From: Methanoregulaceae archaeon UXB-2016
GTDB taxonomy: Archaea > Halobacteriota > Methanomicrobia > Methanomicrobiales > Methanospirillaceae
Direction: 5' to 3'
Length of the DNA: 35,675 bases
Assembly: GCA_004332335.1 (NCBI GenBank)
Contig: SISS01000045.1
Coordinates: 1-35,675, forward strand
Below the pieces are notes generated by a model. That model saw only the letters and a list, made by a program, of their open reading frames with translations. It had not been told where the DNA came from and did no database searches. Both the position numbers and the translations under genes were made by a program. This document shows, piece by piece, positions 1-8,601 of this stretch; within the stretch, counting starts at the first letter, position 1, and every line of letters starts with the position of its first letter.

Positions 1-657
1 ACGGGGAGGATGAACGGAACCTGTACGGTTGTCAGGAACGCGATGACCTTTCGCGCGTAGAACTCCCGATCCAGGCAGAGTGCCTGGATCTTCAGGCCAA
101 CCGTCACGATCGCGTCCAGACACCGTGCGATATACGCGACCCTGGAGGTTCCCTTCGTCACGGGATAGACCGCCAGGGTCACCTGGCGGTCGCGCGTGAT
201 CGCGGAGACGGTGACATACGAGTAAAAGTCGTTGGTCGATTTCTTGAGTCGACTCCGGATGACGTATCCCTCGTTGTCCGCGACAACCGACCCGTAGCAC
301 GGGTCGTGCGTGAAATCGATGGCAAAGGTGTACGCTCTTCCCGGTGTGAGGACGGAGAAGAGCGCGTGACCCAGAATTGCCGTATTCACGGCTTCGAGGT
401 CGTCCATGCGGAGCTTCCGGAGATGGTACCACAGTGAGGTTTCACACGGACACCTCTCCAGCAACCGAGCAATGGAATGGACGGACTGCTGCATCGCCGC
501 CATACCCACAGCGTACGGAGACCGTTGTCGGGGTCAGGGACCCCTGAATCGGAATGCGCACGTGGCGGGCAAGGGCGGCAACAGACAGAGCGCAGCATTC
601 TTGCGGGTGAACGTAGTTCTTATCAGTGCAGGATCTGCCCTCGGTTCGTAAGACCAT
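1..657 (-). pseudogene. ISH3-family transposase, frameshifted and truncated
   Basis: The reading frame begins with the same N-terminus as the intact transposase at 1596-2753 (RTEGRSC, then RHVRIPIQGSLT), starting at the ATG read from 657. Around 500-512 two single bases are missing relative to copy 2 (ccacgagcg became ccacagcg, and ggaagac became ggagac), so the frame is lost after about residue 48. The rest of the protein, including the DFTHDP catalytic region and the DREF motif, can still be read in another frame to the window edge. No functional transposase can be made from this copy without frameshifting. The remaining part lies to the left of the window. Confidence 0.82.
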
Positions 658-755
658 ACGGGGCAGCCTGCAACTATATAGATCTGCCGCTACTGTCCTC
701 AATTCAGCGAGCAGTGCATCATCTGAGCCTTTACAAAATTAGCGAACTACTGAGA
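1..755 (-). mobile_element. ISH3-family insertion sequence, copy 1 (degraded, cut by window edge)
   Basis: This stretch matches the intact element at 1531-2852 over its whole visible length, at roughly nine of ten bases in the part I aligned by eye. Its right terminus (around 729-755, ttacaaaattagcgaact then actgaga) is the same as the right terminus of the second copy, so the element ends near 755. The left part lies outside the window. It carries a frameshifted transposase and is about 3 bases shorter than copy 2 over the shared part. The divergence shows this is not a fresh duplication. Confidence 0.85.
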
Positions 756-1068
756 ATGGAAGCCGGTCTCGTCCCGTCTTCTTTTACGTACCGGCAATCT
801 CTTCTCCGCCCAAGTATTCGGGCTGTTCATTCAAGGATCAGGATGGCACTTGCAACCGCCACTCTACGCATGCGTCGCCGCAACGAACCGGGAGGGGAGG
901 GCGGAAGGATCCCCTCAAAACGGTCCCGATCCGCACTCTGCCGTACGTGGTGTCGATTTGGGGATGCACTGGGTTTCTCCAGTCATTGGAAGATGCCGCG
1001 AGCGGGTCGGCCACCAGTCGTACGGCAAGCACGAAGGAGCCGCCGATGTGGAGGCACGGATTCTCTCC
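756..1068. other. Intergenic stretch between IS copy 1 and the small membrane protein
   Basis: About 313 bases with no convincing gene. Short open frames exist on both strands but show no recognisable family, no plausible ribosome-binding site and no conserved-looking composition. It may be remnant sequence trapped between the two IS copies. Confidence 0.5.
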
Positions 1069-1428
1069 TCACGGCGTTCTTCCCTCGAGATGGAAGTGAT
1101 GGAGAACGCGATGAAATATCGGCGTAACGAATACCGCCACCGAGACGAGCAGCACGAAACCGCAGTACATCGCATACAGTCCCGCGAATATCTTTCCTCC
1201 ATCTGTAGCGAGGATGTTGACGGGCCCCATACCTCCCATGAGCATCGCCGCATTGAGGAACGCGTCGATGGGTCCCATGCCCTCGAGCGTCATATAGCCC
1301 AGAACTCCTATCCCCAACGAGAACAGGACGAGCGCCAACGAGAGCAGCGCAAACTTAACGAGGCGGAGAAAAAAATCCCGTGTCGGAAGGAGTTTCTCCC
1401 CGTTCTGCTCGAACTCTTTCAACACCAT
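1069..1428 (-). CDS. Small two-helix membrane protein, potassium-channel-like fold without a selectivity filter
   Basis: A 119-residue protein (121 if the first ATG at 1434 is used). I prefer the ATG read from 1428 because GTGGAG lies 8 bases before it but only 2 bases before the upstream ATG. Two hydrophobic helices are visible, roughly residues 25-45 and 85-110, separated by an amphipathic stretch (EGMGPIDAFLNAAMLMGGMG) where a 2TM potassium channel would have its pore helix and TVGYG filter. That filter is absent; GGMGPVN stands in its place. The layout (TM, pore-like loop, TM, short basic/His tail HRVLHHFHLE) resembles a channel-like fold, but function is unknown. It is enclosed by two ISH3 copies, so it may be cargo. 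A real gene seems likely; the channel relation is inference. Confidence 0.65.
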   Translation of the reverse strand: MVLKEFEQNGEKLLPTRDFFLRLVKFALLSLALVLFSLGIGVLGYMTLEGMGPIDAFLNAAMLMGGMGPVNILATDGGKIFAGLYAMYCGFVLLVSVAVFVTPIFHRVLHHFHLEGRTP

Positions 1429-1530
1429 GACCATATCTCCACATCTGATAGTTCGTCAATTAAAGCCCGCAGTTCTTCTTATTCATTCGATCGCCCCAGA
1501 CGGGGACCAGATCGATGGTTACGCAGGGGG

Positions 1531-2852
1531 TTCATTACTTCGCTAATTTCTCTCCCTGTCATCTTTCATTCGTGAGTGCTCCCCGTTCCCTTTGGCTATC
1601 CCGGTTTTCTGAGTGCAGGAATGGTGCGCACGATCTTCAAGGTCGATCGCACCGCTTCCCAGATAAACAGTCGGAATTGACCAAACCGGAACGCGCACAT
1701 CTCGATGATCTGGGGATCTCGTTTCACCGGCACGAACCGTGTCCACAGGTCGGCCATCCAGATGTTCTTCAGGAGAAACGATATGATGGCGAAGAGATAG
1801 CGGATCACCGGATTCCGGGTTGAAGTCCTGGGTTTAACCTGGTTGCGCATCCGGTACGACGACTCGATCGCGAACCGCGATCGGTACGTCTCGTGGATCC
1901 GTCGAGGGCCCCAGGGTACGCCGTGTACGACATAGCCGAGGTTCTCAACGCCGTGCTTCCCCCGTTTTCCTTTCGCGTACAGCACCGCCACCGCTATCGT
2001 GAGATGAAGTGCTGGTTTTCCACGCATGGTGTACTCTCCGAATCGTGATTGTGTCCCATTCAGGAGCTGTTTCATCGCACGACTGTGTCTCCTGACCGGG
2101 AGGATGAACGGAACCTGTACGGTTGTCAGGAACGCGATGACCTTGCGTGCGGAGAACTCCCGATCCAGGCAGAGTGCCTGGATCGTCAGTCCGGCCGTCG
2201 CGATTGCGTCCAGGCATCGGGCGATGTACGCGACCCTGGAGGTACCCTTCGTCACGGGATAGACCGCCAGGGTCACCTGGCGGTCTCGGGTGATCGCGTA
2301 GACGGTGACATACGTGGAGAAGTCGTTGGTCGATTTCTTGAGTCGACTCCGGATGATGTACCCCTCGTTGTCCGCGACAACCGTCCCGTAGTACGGGTCG
2401 TGGGTGAAATCGATGGCAAACGTGTACGCTCTTCCTGGCGTCAGGACGGAGGAGAGCGCATACGCCAGGATCTCGGTATTCACACGTTCGAGATCATCCA
2501 TTCGGATCTTCCGGAGATGGTACCGCAGTGAGGTTTCACGCGGACTCCTCTCCAGCAACCGAGCAATGGAATGGACTGACTGCTGCATCGCCGCCATCCC
2601 CACGAGCGTACGGAAGACGGTTGTCTGCGTCAGGGATCCCTGAATCGGAATGCGTACGTGACGGTCAAGGGCAGCAACAGCCAGAGCACAGCATTCGTGC
2701 GGTTGAACGTAGTTCTCATGAGTGCAGGATCTGCCCTCGGTTCGTGAGACCATACGGGGCAGCCTGCGAAGTATAGAGATCTTCCTATTCTGACCTCAAA
2801 TCAGCGATCAGAGCACCATCTGGACTTTTACAAAATTAGCGAACTACTGAGA
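1531..2852 (-). mobile_element. ISH3-family insertion sequence, copy 2 (complete)
   Basis: A 1.32-kb element with an intact transposase on the minus strand. The ends are imperfect inverted repeats: left near 1531-1549 (tcattacttcgctaattt) and right near 2830-2852 (aaattagcgaactactga, reverse complement of nearly the same sequence). The last few bases of each end and any target-site duplication could not be fixed; the flanks (a run of G on the left, ccaccccc on the right) are not obvious direct repeats. The size agrees with the ISH3 family, about 1.3-1.4 kb. The right end abuts the truncated gene at 2853-2955. Confidence 0.85.
1596..2753 (-). CDS. ISH3-family DDE transposase
   Basis: A 385-residue transposase that cuts and joins the ends of its IS. 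The RNase H-like catalytic triad is visible: first Asp in FAIDFTHDPYYG (about residue 114), second Asp in LCLDREF (about residue 199), and Glu in the YRSRFAIESSYR motif (Y-2-R-3-E, about residues 291-298), followed by the family hallmark RTSTRNP and a hydrophobic FLLKN stretch. Length and motif order fit full-length ISH3-family proteins. The start is the ATG read from 2753, conserved in the damaged copy at 657. Nothing in the frame suggests inactivation, so this copy may be active. Confidence 0.92.
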   Translation of the reverse strand: MVSRTEGRSCTHENYVQPHECCALAVAALDRHVRIPIQGSLTQTTVFRTLVGMAAMQQSVHSIARLLERSPRETSLRYHLRKIRMDDLERVNTEILAYALSSVLTPGRAYTFAIDFTHDPYYGTVVADNEGYIIRSRLKKSTNDFSTYVTVYAITRDRQVTLAVYPVTKGTSRVAYIARCLDAIATAGLTIQALCLDREFSARKVIAFLTTVQVPFILPVRRHSRAMKQLLNGTQSRFGEYTMRGKPALHLTIAVAVLYAKGKRGKHGVENLGYVVHGVPWGPRRIHETYRSRFAIESSYRMRNQVKPRTSTRNPVIRYLFAIISFLLKNIWMADLWTRFVPVKRDPQIIEMCAFRFGQFRLFIWEAVRSTLKIVRTIPALRKPG

Positions 2853-2955
2853 CCACCCCCGCGACGATCGTGTCGAACGTCGCCGCGTCTTCGATCGGGG
2901 CCGCGAGCACGCGGGCCGCCGACCGGGTCACCGATCTCTGAACGAAATCTCCCAT
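2853..2955 (-). pseudogene. 5' stub of a gene cut by the ISH3 insertion
   Basis: Directly outside the right end of the IS an open frame starts at the ATG read from 2955 (MGDFVQRSVTRSAARVLAA...), preceded by AGGAG at a spacing of about 9 bases and an A/T-rich, TATA-like stretch near 2985-2996. The frame runs without stop into the IS end, giving about 34 native residues before IS sequence. This is how the beginning of an interrupted gene looks. I do not recognise the family. The missing 3' part is not seen left of IS copy 2 (1435-1530), so it was either deleted or lies beyond IS copy 1 outside the window. Confidence 0.5.
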
Positions 2956-3100
2956 CTCTCTCTTCTCCTGGTGCAATGCACCGATCATACATTGTATCTC
3001 GGGAGATTTATGACGCACAAAAGTGTGAACGGTGAAGCAGGAGGGCGATCGAAGGAGAGATGCCATCGGGGAGTGAATCGGTACGGTGGAGGAGACGACG

Positions 3101-3826
3101 ATGAGGCAGGACATTCCGGACAACCGCGCCTGGTTCCAGGACTGGGCGAACGAGTACGACGCGACGCTCGGAAAGGTGTCGAGGCATCAGATCATGCTCG
3201 ATCTGGCTGTGACGGTCTCGGGAGTGGGACGAGGCGACGAGGTCCTCGATATCGGGTGCGGGACGGGTCTGCTGTCGCTGAGGTTTCTCGCTGCGGCCGA
3301 CTGCAGGATCACGGCGATCGACAGCTCGGCCGAGATGCTCGCGCTCTTCCAGGAGAAGATCGAGCAGTACGGCCTCGCCGAGAGGGTCCGGTGCCAGCAG
3401 CTATCGGCGGAGGAGATGGACTTCGGCCCCGGCCGGTTCGAGATCGTCGCGGCGACGGTCGCCCTGCACCACGTGAGGGAGAAGGCGCCAGTCATCGGAA
3501 CGATCCGCGACTCGTTGAAGGACGGCGGACGGTTCGTGCTCGGGGAGATCGACATGGACACCACGGGGAGTCAGGACGACCCCGAGCGCCTCTCGCGGAT
3601 CCTGCAGTACCTGACGAGCGAACTGGAACTCGCCATGCGGGAAGGGGGCGTGCAGGCGTTCGAACGGATGTACGACAACGGGAAGAAGCACATCCTGAAC
3701 GACGGCGAATACTGCATCTCGATGCGCCAGTGGGAGGAACTCTGCAGGGGCGCCGGGTTCCGGGACGTGGCCGTGCACCCGGTGCCGGGGTACGACTGGT
3801 TCAAGGTGCTCGTGGCGACGAAGTAA
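3101..3826 (+). CDS. Class I SAM-dependent methyltransferase
   Basis: A 241-residue small-molecule methyltransferase. The SAM-binding motif I is VLDIGCGTGLL at residues 48-58, followed by the acidic motif ITAIDSSAEML and the later IVAATVALHHV and GGRFVLGEID blocks of the Methyltransf_11/25 (UbiE-like) fold. The start at 3101 is chosen because GGAGGAG lies 6 bases upstream; a GTG at 3086 would extend it by five residues but overlaps this ribosome-binding site. It is monocistronic, divergent from the truncated gene at 2955. The substrate cannot be told from sequence. Confidence 0.88.
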   Translation: MRQDIPDNRAWFQDWANEYDATLGKVSRHQIMLDLAVTVSGVGRGDEVLDIGCGTGLLSLRFLAAADCRITAIDSSAEMLALFQEKIEQYGLAERVRCQQLSAEEMDFGPGRFEIVAATVALHHVREKAPVIGTIRDSLKDGGRFVLGEIDMDTTGSQDDPERLSRILQYLTSELELAMREGGVQAFERMYDNGKKHILNDGEYCISMRQWEELCRGAGFRDVAVHPVPGYDWFKVLVATK

Positions 3827-3957
3827 CGCCGGATCGACCTCTCCGACGCCGGCTCTTCGATCGGATCCGAGAGCCATGCTCGGGCCGTCTGCGTCTGCCG
3901 CATCGCTCCCCGATCCCCATTCGGACGGCGCTCCTCATCCCCTCCCCCGGGATCATT

Positions 3958-3972
3958 TCGAAATATTTATTG
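3958..3972 (+). promoter_or_regulatory. TATA-like promoter element upstream of the surface protein gene
   Basis: The A/T-rich run cgaaatatttattg stands out in GC-rich surroundings and fits an archaeal TATA box. Transcription would start around 3990, leaving a leader of about 130 bases before the ATG at 4124. Confidence 0.5.
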
Positions 3973-4090
3973 TATCAGGACCGTATCTGTGATAATCGCG
4001 CGTGGAGTGACAGACCCTCTTTCATGGCCTTCAGGGCCAGGCGCCATGCCGACCCTCCGCGCGGGGCAAACATTCACCGACGCACCATCG

Positions 4091-4109
4091 CCGCTCCGTA
4101 GCGGAGCGG
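4091..4109 (+). promoter_or_regulatory. Hairpin in the leader of the surface protein gene
   Basis: ccgctccg and cggagcgg form a perfect 8-bp stem around a 3-base loop, ending just before the ribosome-binding site (GGAGGG, 4112-4117) of the gene at 4124. The position would allow it to affect translation; that is inference. Confidence 0.4.
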
Positions 4110-4123
4110 CCGGAGGGAAAAGC

Positions 4124-6505
4124 ATGCTCCAGATCGCACACTTCCGGGGGCGCACCCCCCTCGCGCCGGCGGCCATCCTGCTGCTGGCCCTCTGCCTGCT
4201 CGTCATCGGCGTGCAGGCCGCAACGAATCCCGTAGATACGGCCGCACTCGTCACGAGCGCACCCGAGCTCCTCGTCGACACGCCCGGCCTCCACACCCTC
4301 GACCGCGACCTCGCGGCCGACTGGATCGGCGTCGAGATCACCAGCTCCGACGTCGTCTTCGACGGCATGGGCCACACCATCGAGGGCACCACCACGAACT
4401 CGACGGGCGTCTTCGCCTCCGGGGTTCGGACCGGGACGTCGTCGGGCCTCATCACGAACGTCACGGTCCGGAACCTCACGGTCCGCAGCTGCGGCAACGG
4501 GATCCATATCGGCGACGTCTCGGGCTCCGCGGTCGAGGACGTCGTCGCCGAGCAGAACGTCGTCGGGCTCGACATCGGCGCGGGCGGCACCACCGACGAC
4601 CACCTCGTCCACGACTCCGTCTTCCGCGAGAACAGCCGCGTCGGGATCTCCGCCGGCTACCCGGCCCAGGGCGTAGCGATCGAGCGGTGCTCGATCACAG
4701 GCAACGGCGAGGGGATCGAGACCGACCTCCTCAGGTCGAGCGAGCGCACGAATAACCGCGTCGTCGACTCGACGGTCTCGGGCAACCGGGCAGACGGCAT
4801 CTCGGTTCAGGAGACCGGCCTCGAGATCCGGAACTGCACCGTAGCCGAGAACGGCAACGACGGCATCTACGTCGAGCACGGCGGCGCCGAGGTCGTGGGC
4901 TGCCACGTCGAGAAGAACGCCGGCACGGGCGTGCAGTCCTCCGACCGGGGCAACTCCGACATCCACGGCAACTGGATCACGGGCAACGGCCAGGGCGTCG
5001 TCGTCGGCGGCGACTGGTCGTCCCGTGTCCGGAACAACTACCTGAACAACACGGACAACGGGTACTTCGGCGCGTCCACGGCCGGGCTGCTGAACTACGA
5101 GAAGACGGCCGGCCGAAACATCGTGGGCGGCCCGTACCTCGGCGGCAACTTCTGGGCGAACCCGAACGGCACGGGCTTCTCCCAGACTCGCCCGGACGCG
5201 AACCACGACGGCATCTGCGATGTGCCCTTCGTCATGGAGGACGCGACCGACTACCTGCCGCTCGCGCCGTCGCCCGGTACACCCGTGGTCGAGCCGACGC
5301 CCTACAAACAGCACCCGGTCCCCGGCCGGATCCAGGCCGAGGACTACGACGTCGGTGGCGAGAACGTCGCGTACCACGACACCACGCCCGGCAACACCGG
5401 CGGCGCGTACCGCCACGACGACGTCGACATCGAGACCGCGAGCGGCATCACGAATGTCGGCTGGATCCGGGACGGCGAGTACCTCCTCTACACGCTGAAC
5501 GTCTCGCAAGCCGGGTTCTACACCATGACGGCCCGCGCCGCGACCCCGAACGACGGGCGGGCGGCGTCGGTCTCGGTCAACTCGGAGCGGATGTACAGTA
5601 TTCGCTTCACGAACACCGGGTCCTTCTCGAGGTATACGACGGCCGTCGGAAACGACGTCTACCTGCCGGCCGGGACCGACATCCTGCGGCTGACCTTCGA
5701 GGGCGACGGCGAGAACCTCGACTGGATCACGTTCGCCCCGCAGCAGCCGGGCCCCGCGCCGTTCGAGCTCCCCGGCACGATCCAGGCCGAGGACTACGAT
5801 GCCGGCGGGTACGTCGACACCACGCCTGGCAACCAGGGCGGCGCGTACCGCCAGGACGACGTGGACATCGAGGCCGGCGCGTCCGGCTACGACGTCGGCT
5901 GGATCCGCACGGGCGAGTCCCTGACCTACGAGGTGCTCGTCCGGCAGGGCGGGGCCTACGTTATGACCGCCCGCGTCGCGAGCCTGAACAGCGGGCGGAC
6001 GATCGCGGTGTCGGGTCCCGAGGCGCCCGTGACATTCGCGGTGCCGAACACCGGGTCGTTCTCGACGTACAGGACGGTCTCGGTCCCCGTCACCCTGACG
6101 TCGGGGTACCACGCCCTGAAGCTCACCTTCGCCGGCGACAGCCAGAACATCGACTGGATCGCGTTCGCGCCGGCCGGCACGGGGACTCCCACGCCCACGC
6201 CCTCGGTTACGACACCCACGCCGACGCCGGTGGCGGGCGTGGGCTCGTTCACGGCCGCGCCGCTCTCCGCGCCGCCGAAGGGGTCGGCCGTGAAGTTCAC
6301 GCTCTCCCCCGCGGCCGGTAAGACGGTCGCGTCCGCCTGGTGGTCGTTCGACGCGCCGGCGCACCTTAACTCGTGGAACTCGCGGGCGACGAACCCGACG
6401 TTCTACTACCCCGCGGCCGGCACCTTCTCGCCGCTCGTGAAGATCACGTACACGGACGGCTCGAGCGAGACCGTCCAGCGGATGAACTACCTCCGGGCGA
6501 CCTGA
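4124..6505 (+). CDS. Secreted beta-helix surface protein with two CBM6-like domains and a PKD-like domain
   Basis: A 793-residue extracellular protein. The start at 4124 has GGAGGG 6 bases upstream and gives an N-terminal signal peptide (basic stretch, then LAPAAILLLALCLLVIGVQA, cleavage near residue 30). Residues ~35-400 are a right-handed parallel beta-helix of the NosD/PbH1 type, with repeated N-G-I / D-G-I turns (GNGIHIGD, ADGISVQE, NDGIYVEH) ending in the GGNFWANPNGTG and DANHDGICD blocks common in methanogen NosD-like proteins. Two CBM6/CBM35-like modules follow, each opening with G-I-QAEDYD and containing DTTPGN-GGAYR-DDVDIE and WITFAP/WIAFAP. A Pro-Thr linker precedes a C-terminal PKD-like domain. 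There is no membrane anchor. A role in binding surface polysaccharide is inferred. Confidence 0.9.
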   Translation: MLQIAHFRGRTPLAPAAILLLALCLLVIGVQAATNPVDTAALVTSAPELLVDTPGLHTLDRDLAADWIGVEITSSDVVFDGMGHTIEGTTTNSTGVFASGVRTGTSSGLITNVTVRNLTVRSCGNGIHIGDVSGSAVEDVVAEQNVVGLDIGAGGTTDDHLVHDSVFRENSRVGISAGYPAQGVAIERCSITGNGEGIETDLLRSSERTNNRVVDSTVSGNRADGISVQETGLEIRNCTVAENGNDGIYVEHGGAEVVGCHVEKNAGTGVQSSDRGNSDIHGNWITGNGQGVVVGGDWSSRVRNNYLNNTDNGYFGASTAGLLNYEKTAGRNIVGGPYLGGNFWANPNGTGFSQTRPDANHDGICDVPFVMEDATDYLPLAPSPGTPVVEPTPYKQHPVPGRIQAEDYDVGGENVAYHDTTPGNTGGAYRHDDVDIETASGITNVGWIRDGEYLLYTLNVSQAGFYTMTARAATPNDGRAASVSVNSERMYSIRFTNTGSFSRYTTAVGNDVYLPAGTDILRLTFEGDGENLDWITFAPQQPGPAPFELPGTIQAEDYDAGGYVDTTPGNQGGAYRQDDVDIEAGASGYDVGWIRTGESLTYEVLVRQGGAYVMTARVASLNSGRTIAVSGPEAPVTFAVPNTGSFSTYRTVSVPVTLTSGYHALKLTFAGDSQNIDWIAFAPAGTGTPTPTPSVTTPTPTPVAGVGSFTAAPLSAPPKGSAVKFTLSPAAGKTVASAWWSFDAPAHLNSWNSRATNPTFYYPAAGTFSPLVKITYTDGSSETVQRMNYLRAT

Positions 6506-6522
6506 ACCCCTCCCTCTTTTTC
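6506..6522 (+). terminator. T-rich terminator after the surface protein gene
   Basis: The sequence cccctccctctttttcgg just after the stop codon is pyrimidine-rich with five T in a row, consistent with an archaeal intrinsic terminator. Confidence 0.35.
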
Positions 6523-6698
6523 GGCCGCAGCCGCCCGGGCACGACGCCGAACGGCAGCATCGCTCGAGGAGGAGTCCCGACCCGCGAGGCGTGCAGCCAG
6601 CGGGAGTCGCAACGGACGGTGGAGGCCGGGCAGAGCGACCTCCACCTCCACCGCGTACAATCGACCGGCTCGTTCGCAGCCCGGGAGGCCGCGACCGC

Positions 6699-7397
6699 TC
6701 AGGCCGTCCCAGGCGCGTCCCCGCCGTACTCGTCCTCGACGATCCGCCCGTCCCGCAGAAAGAGCACCCGGTCAAAGTACCGCCGGTGCCAGTCCTCGTG
6801 CGAGACCATCACCACCGTCTGCCGCAGCTCGCGGTTCAGCTTCCGGATCAGGTCCAGGATCAGGACCGAGTTCCTCGAGTCCAGGTTCGCGCAGGGCTCG
6901 TCCGCGAGCAGCAGCGCCGGCCGGTTCACCAGCGCCCGGGCGATCGCGACACGCTGCTGCTCCCCCCCCGAGAGCTCTCCCGGCAGGAACCCGGCCCGGT
7001 CCTTTAGGCCCACCTGGTCCAGGATCCCCCGGCAGGCCACGGTGCACTCCTTCGCCGTCATGCCGCGCACCTTGGACGGGAGGTAGACGTTCTCCTGGGC
7101 CGTCAGCTCGGGCACCAGGGCGTAATCCTGGAAGACGTACCCGAGCCGTTGCAGGCGGAAGAGCTCCCGCTCGCCCTCCGACAGACGCGTCACGTCCACC
7201 CCGTCGATCGCCAGCGCGCCGTCCGTCGGCCGGTCGAGCAGCCCGAGCATGTGGAGCAGGGTCGACTTCCCGCTCCCGCTCGCGCCCATCACCCCCACGA
7301 ACTCGCCCTTCGCGATCTCGATGTCCACGCCGTCGAGCGCGCGGACCTCCACACTCCCCACCCCGTAGACCTTGGTCAGGTGCTCTCCGCGGATCAT
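6699..7397 (-). CDS. ABC transporter ATP-binding protein, MacB/LolD type
   Basis: A 232-residue ATPase energising the permease encoded just upstream. Walker A GASGSGKST is at residues 38-46, the Q-loop glutamine at 90, the signature LSGGEQQR at 142-149, Walker B LLLADEP at 162-168 and the H-loop histidine at 200. The LDRPTDGALAIDG and FQDYALVPELTAQENV stretches are typical of the MacB/LolD/FtsE group, which drives mechanotransmission or export rather than import. It is the last gene of a three-gene minus-strand operon and starts one base after the stop of the permease. Substrate unknown. Confidence 0.93.
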   Translation of the reverse strand: MIRGEHLTKVYGVGSVEVRALDGVDIEIAKGEFVGVMGASGSGKSTLLHMLGLLDRPTDGALAIDGVDVTRLSEGERELFRLQRLGYVFQDYALVPELTAQENVYLPSKVRGMTAKECTVACRGILDQVGLKDRAGFLPGELSGGEQQRVAIARALVNRPALLLADEPCANLDSRNSVLILDLIRKLNRELRQTVVMVSHEDWHRRYFDRVLFLRDGRIVEDEYGGDAPGTA

Positions 7398-7398
7398 C

Positions 7399-8601
7399 CT
7401 ACCCCCGTATCGCGTCGAGGATCTCCTCGCGCGTCGTCAGCCACGAGGGCAGGTAGCCCGCGATCAGCGAGGCGGCGTACAGGCTGGCCACCGACTGCAC
7501 CACCAGCCGCGGCTCGAGGAACGGCGCCACCGGCCCCCCGGGGAAGACGATCGGGTTCCCCGCCAGGAACTGGAGCACCGCCAGCAGCAAGGCGCCGCCG
7601 GCGAGCGTGCCGCAGGTGCAGATGAAGAGCGCCTGGAAGAGGTACGACTTGATGATGATCGAGCGGCCGATCCCGATCGCCCGGAGGATCCCGATCTGCT
7701 TTCTGCGGTAGACGATCCCGATGAAGATTACGATGAAGATGACCACGACGGCGATCACGAGGCTTACTCCCGTACTGATGGCGTTGATGATCCCGAACGA
7801 TCCCACGATCGACTCGAGGAAGTCCGCGGACTTGTCCTCCCAGGTCCAGATCTTCTCCTGGACGCCGTACTGCATCAGGACCAGGCGCATCGCGTCGTCG
7901 TTGCCCGTCGTCTTCGTCCGGACCAGGATCGCGTTCGCCGGATCGGCCTCGCCGAGCATGGACGCGGCGTCCCGGCGCGTGATGAAGACGGCGTTATCGA
8001 CGCTCGACGTGCCGGCCTTGAGGATCCCCTTCACACGGAACTGGCGCGTGACCCCGTTCGGGAGGGTGAGGTCGACGATCCTTCCCACGGCCACGCCGCC
8101 GAGGGTCGGGGTGCTGTCCCCCCCGGACCTGCTGGTCCCGGCGAGGGTCTCCCCGATCAGGATCTCGCCGGTGTCGGCCGGGCTCAGGTAGTCGCCGCTC
8201 CGGACCTTCGTATGGATCCGCAACACCTCCTGCTCGCGCGCTGGGTCGATGGCCGTGACGAGCGGCGAGGTCGACTCTCCCCTGTAGACGACGGTCCCGC
8301 CGGTCGTGTACCGCGGGGTCGAGGCGACCACGCCGGGGATCCCGTTGATCTTCTGGACCAGCTGGACCGGGGCGGCGATCCGAAGCTCGCCCTCCTTGGG
8401 TTCGACGATGAGGTTGCCGAAGCTGTAATCGATGGTCTGCTGGTTGAAGAGGACCACGACCCCGGCGATGATGGAGGGGAGGAAGATGAGGTTGACGAAG
8501 ACCATCGCGAGGATCATGATGGTCAAAAGGAGCGTGCCCTTGTTACCCCGGGCGATCAGCCGCGCGGCGAGGAAGAGGGCGACCTGTTCATCCTCGAGCA
8601 T
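7399..8601 (-). CDS. ABC transporter permease, FtsX/MacB family
   Basis: A 400-residue membrane protein with the MacB topology: one helix near residues 22-50, a long extracellular MacB-type periplasmic core domain (about 55-270) and three C-terminal helices forming the FtsX domain (about 275-305, 330-355, 365-390). The loop YRRKQIGILRAIGIGRS is the conserved coupling segment of FtsX-type permeases that contacts the ATPase. Its start overlaps the 3' end of the upstream secreted-protein gene by 14 bases, indicating translational coupling. With that protein and the ATPase it forms a tripartite export or envelope-remodelling system. Confidence 0.9.
   Translation of the reverse strand: MLEDEQVALFLAARLIARGNKGTLLLTIMILAMVFVNLIFLPSIIAGVVVLFNQQTIDYSFGNLIVEPKEGELRIAAPVQLVQKINGIPGVVASTPRYTTGGTVVYRGESTSPLVTAIDPAREQEVLRIHTKVRSGDYLSPADTGEILIGETLAGTSRSGGDSTPTLGGVAVGRIVDLTLPNGVTRQFRVKGILKAGTSSVDNAVFITRRDAASMLGEADPANAILVRTKTTGNDDAMRLVLMQYGVQEKIWTWEDKSADFLESIVGSFGIINAISTGVSLVIAVVVIFIVIFIGIVYRRKQIGILRAIGIGRSIIIKSYLFQALFICTCGTLAGGALLLAVLQFLAGNPIVFPGGPVAPFLEPRLVVQSVASLYAASLIAGYLPSWLTTREEILDAIRG

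Noticed and set aside
1526-2860. A target-site duplication flanking IS copy 2
   Set aside because: The bases next to the ends (ggggg on the left, ccaccccc on the right) are complementary rather than direct repeats, so no duplication is claimed.
4031-6775. A 914-codon minus-strand open frame opposite the surface protein and ABC gene
   Set aside because: It is an antisense shadow produced by GC-rich codon bias: Arg/Val/Asp-rich composition, no domain, and it covers two well-supported genes.
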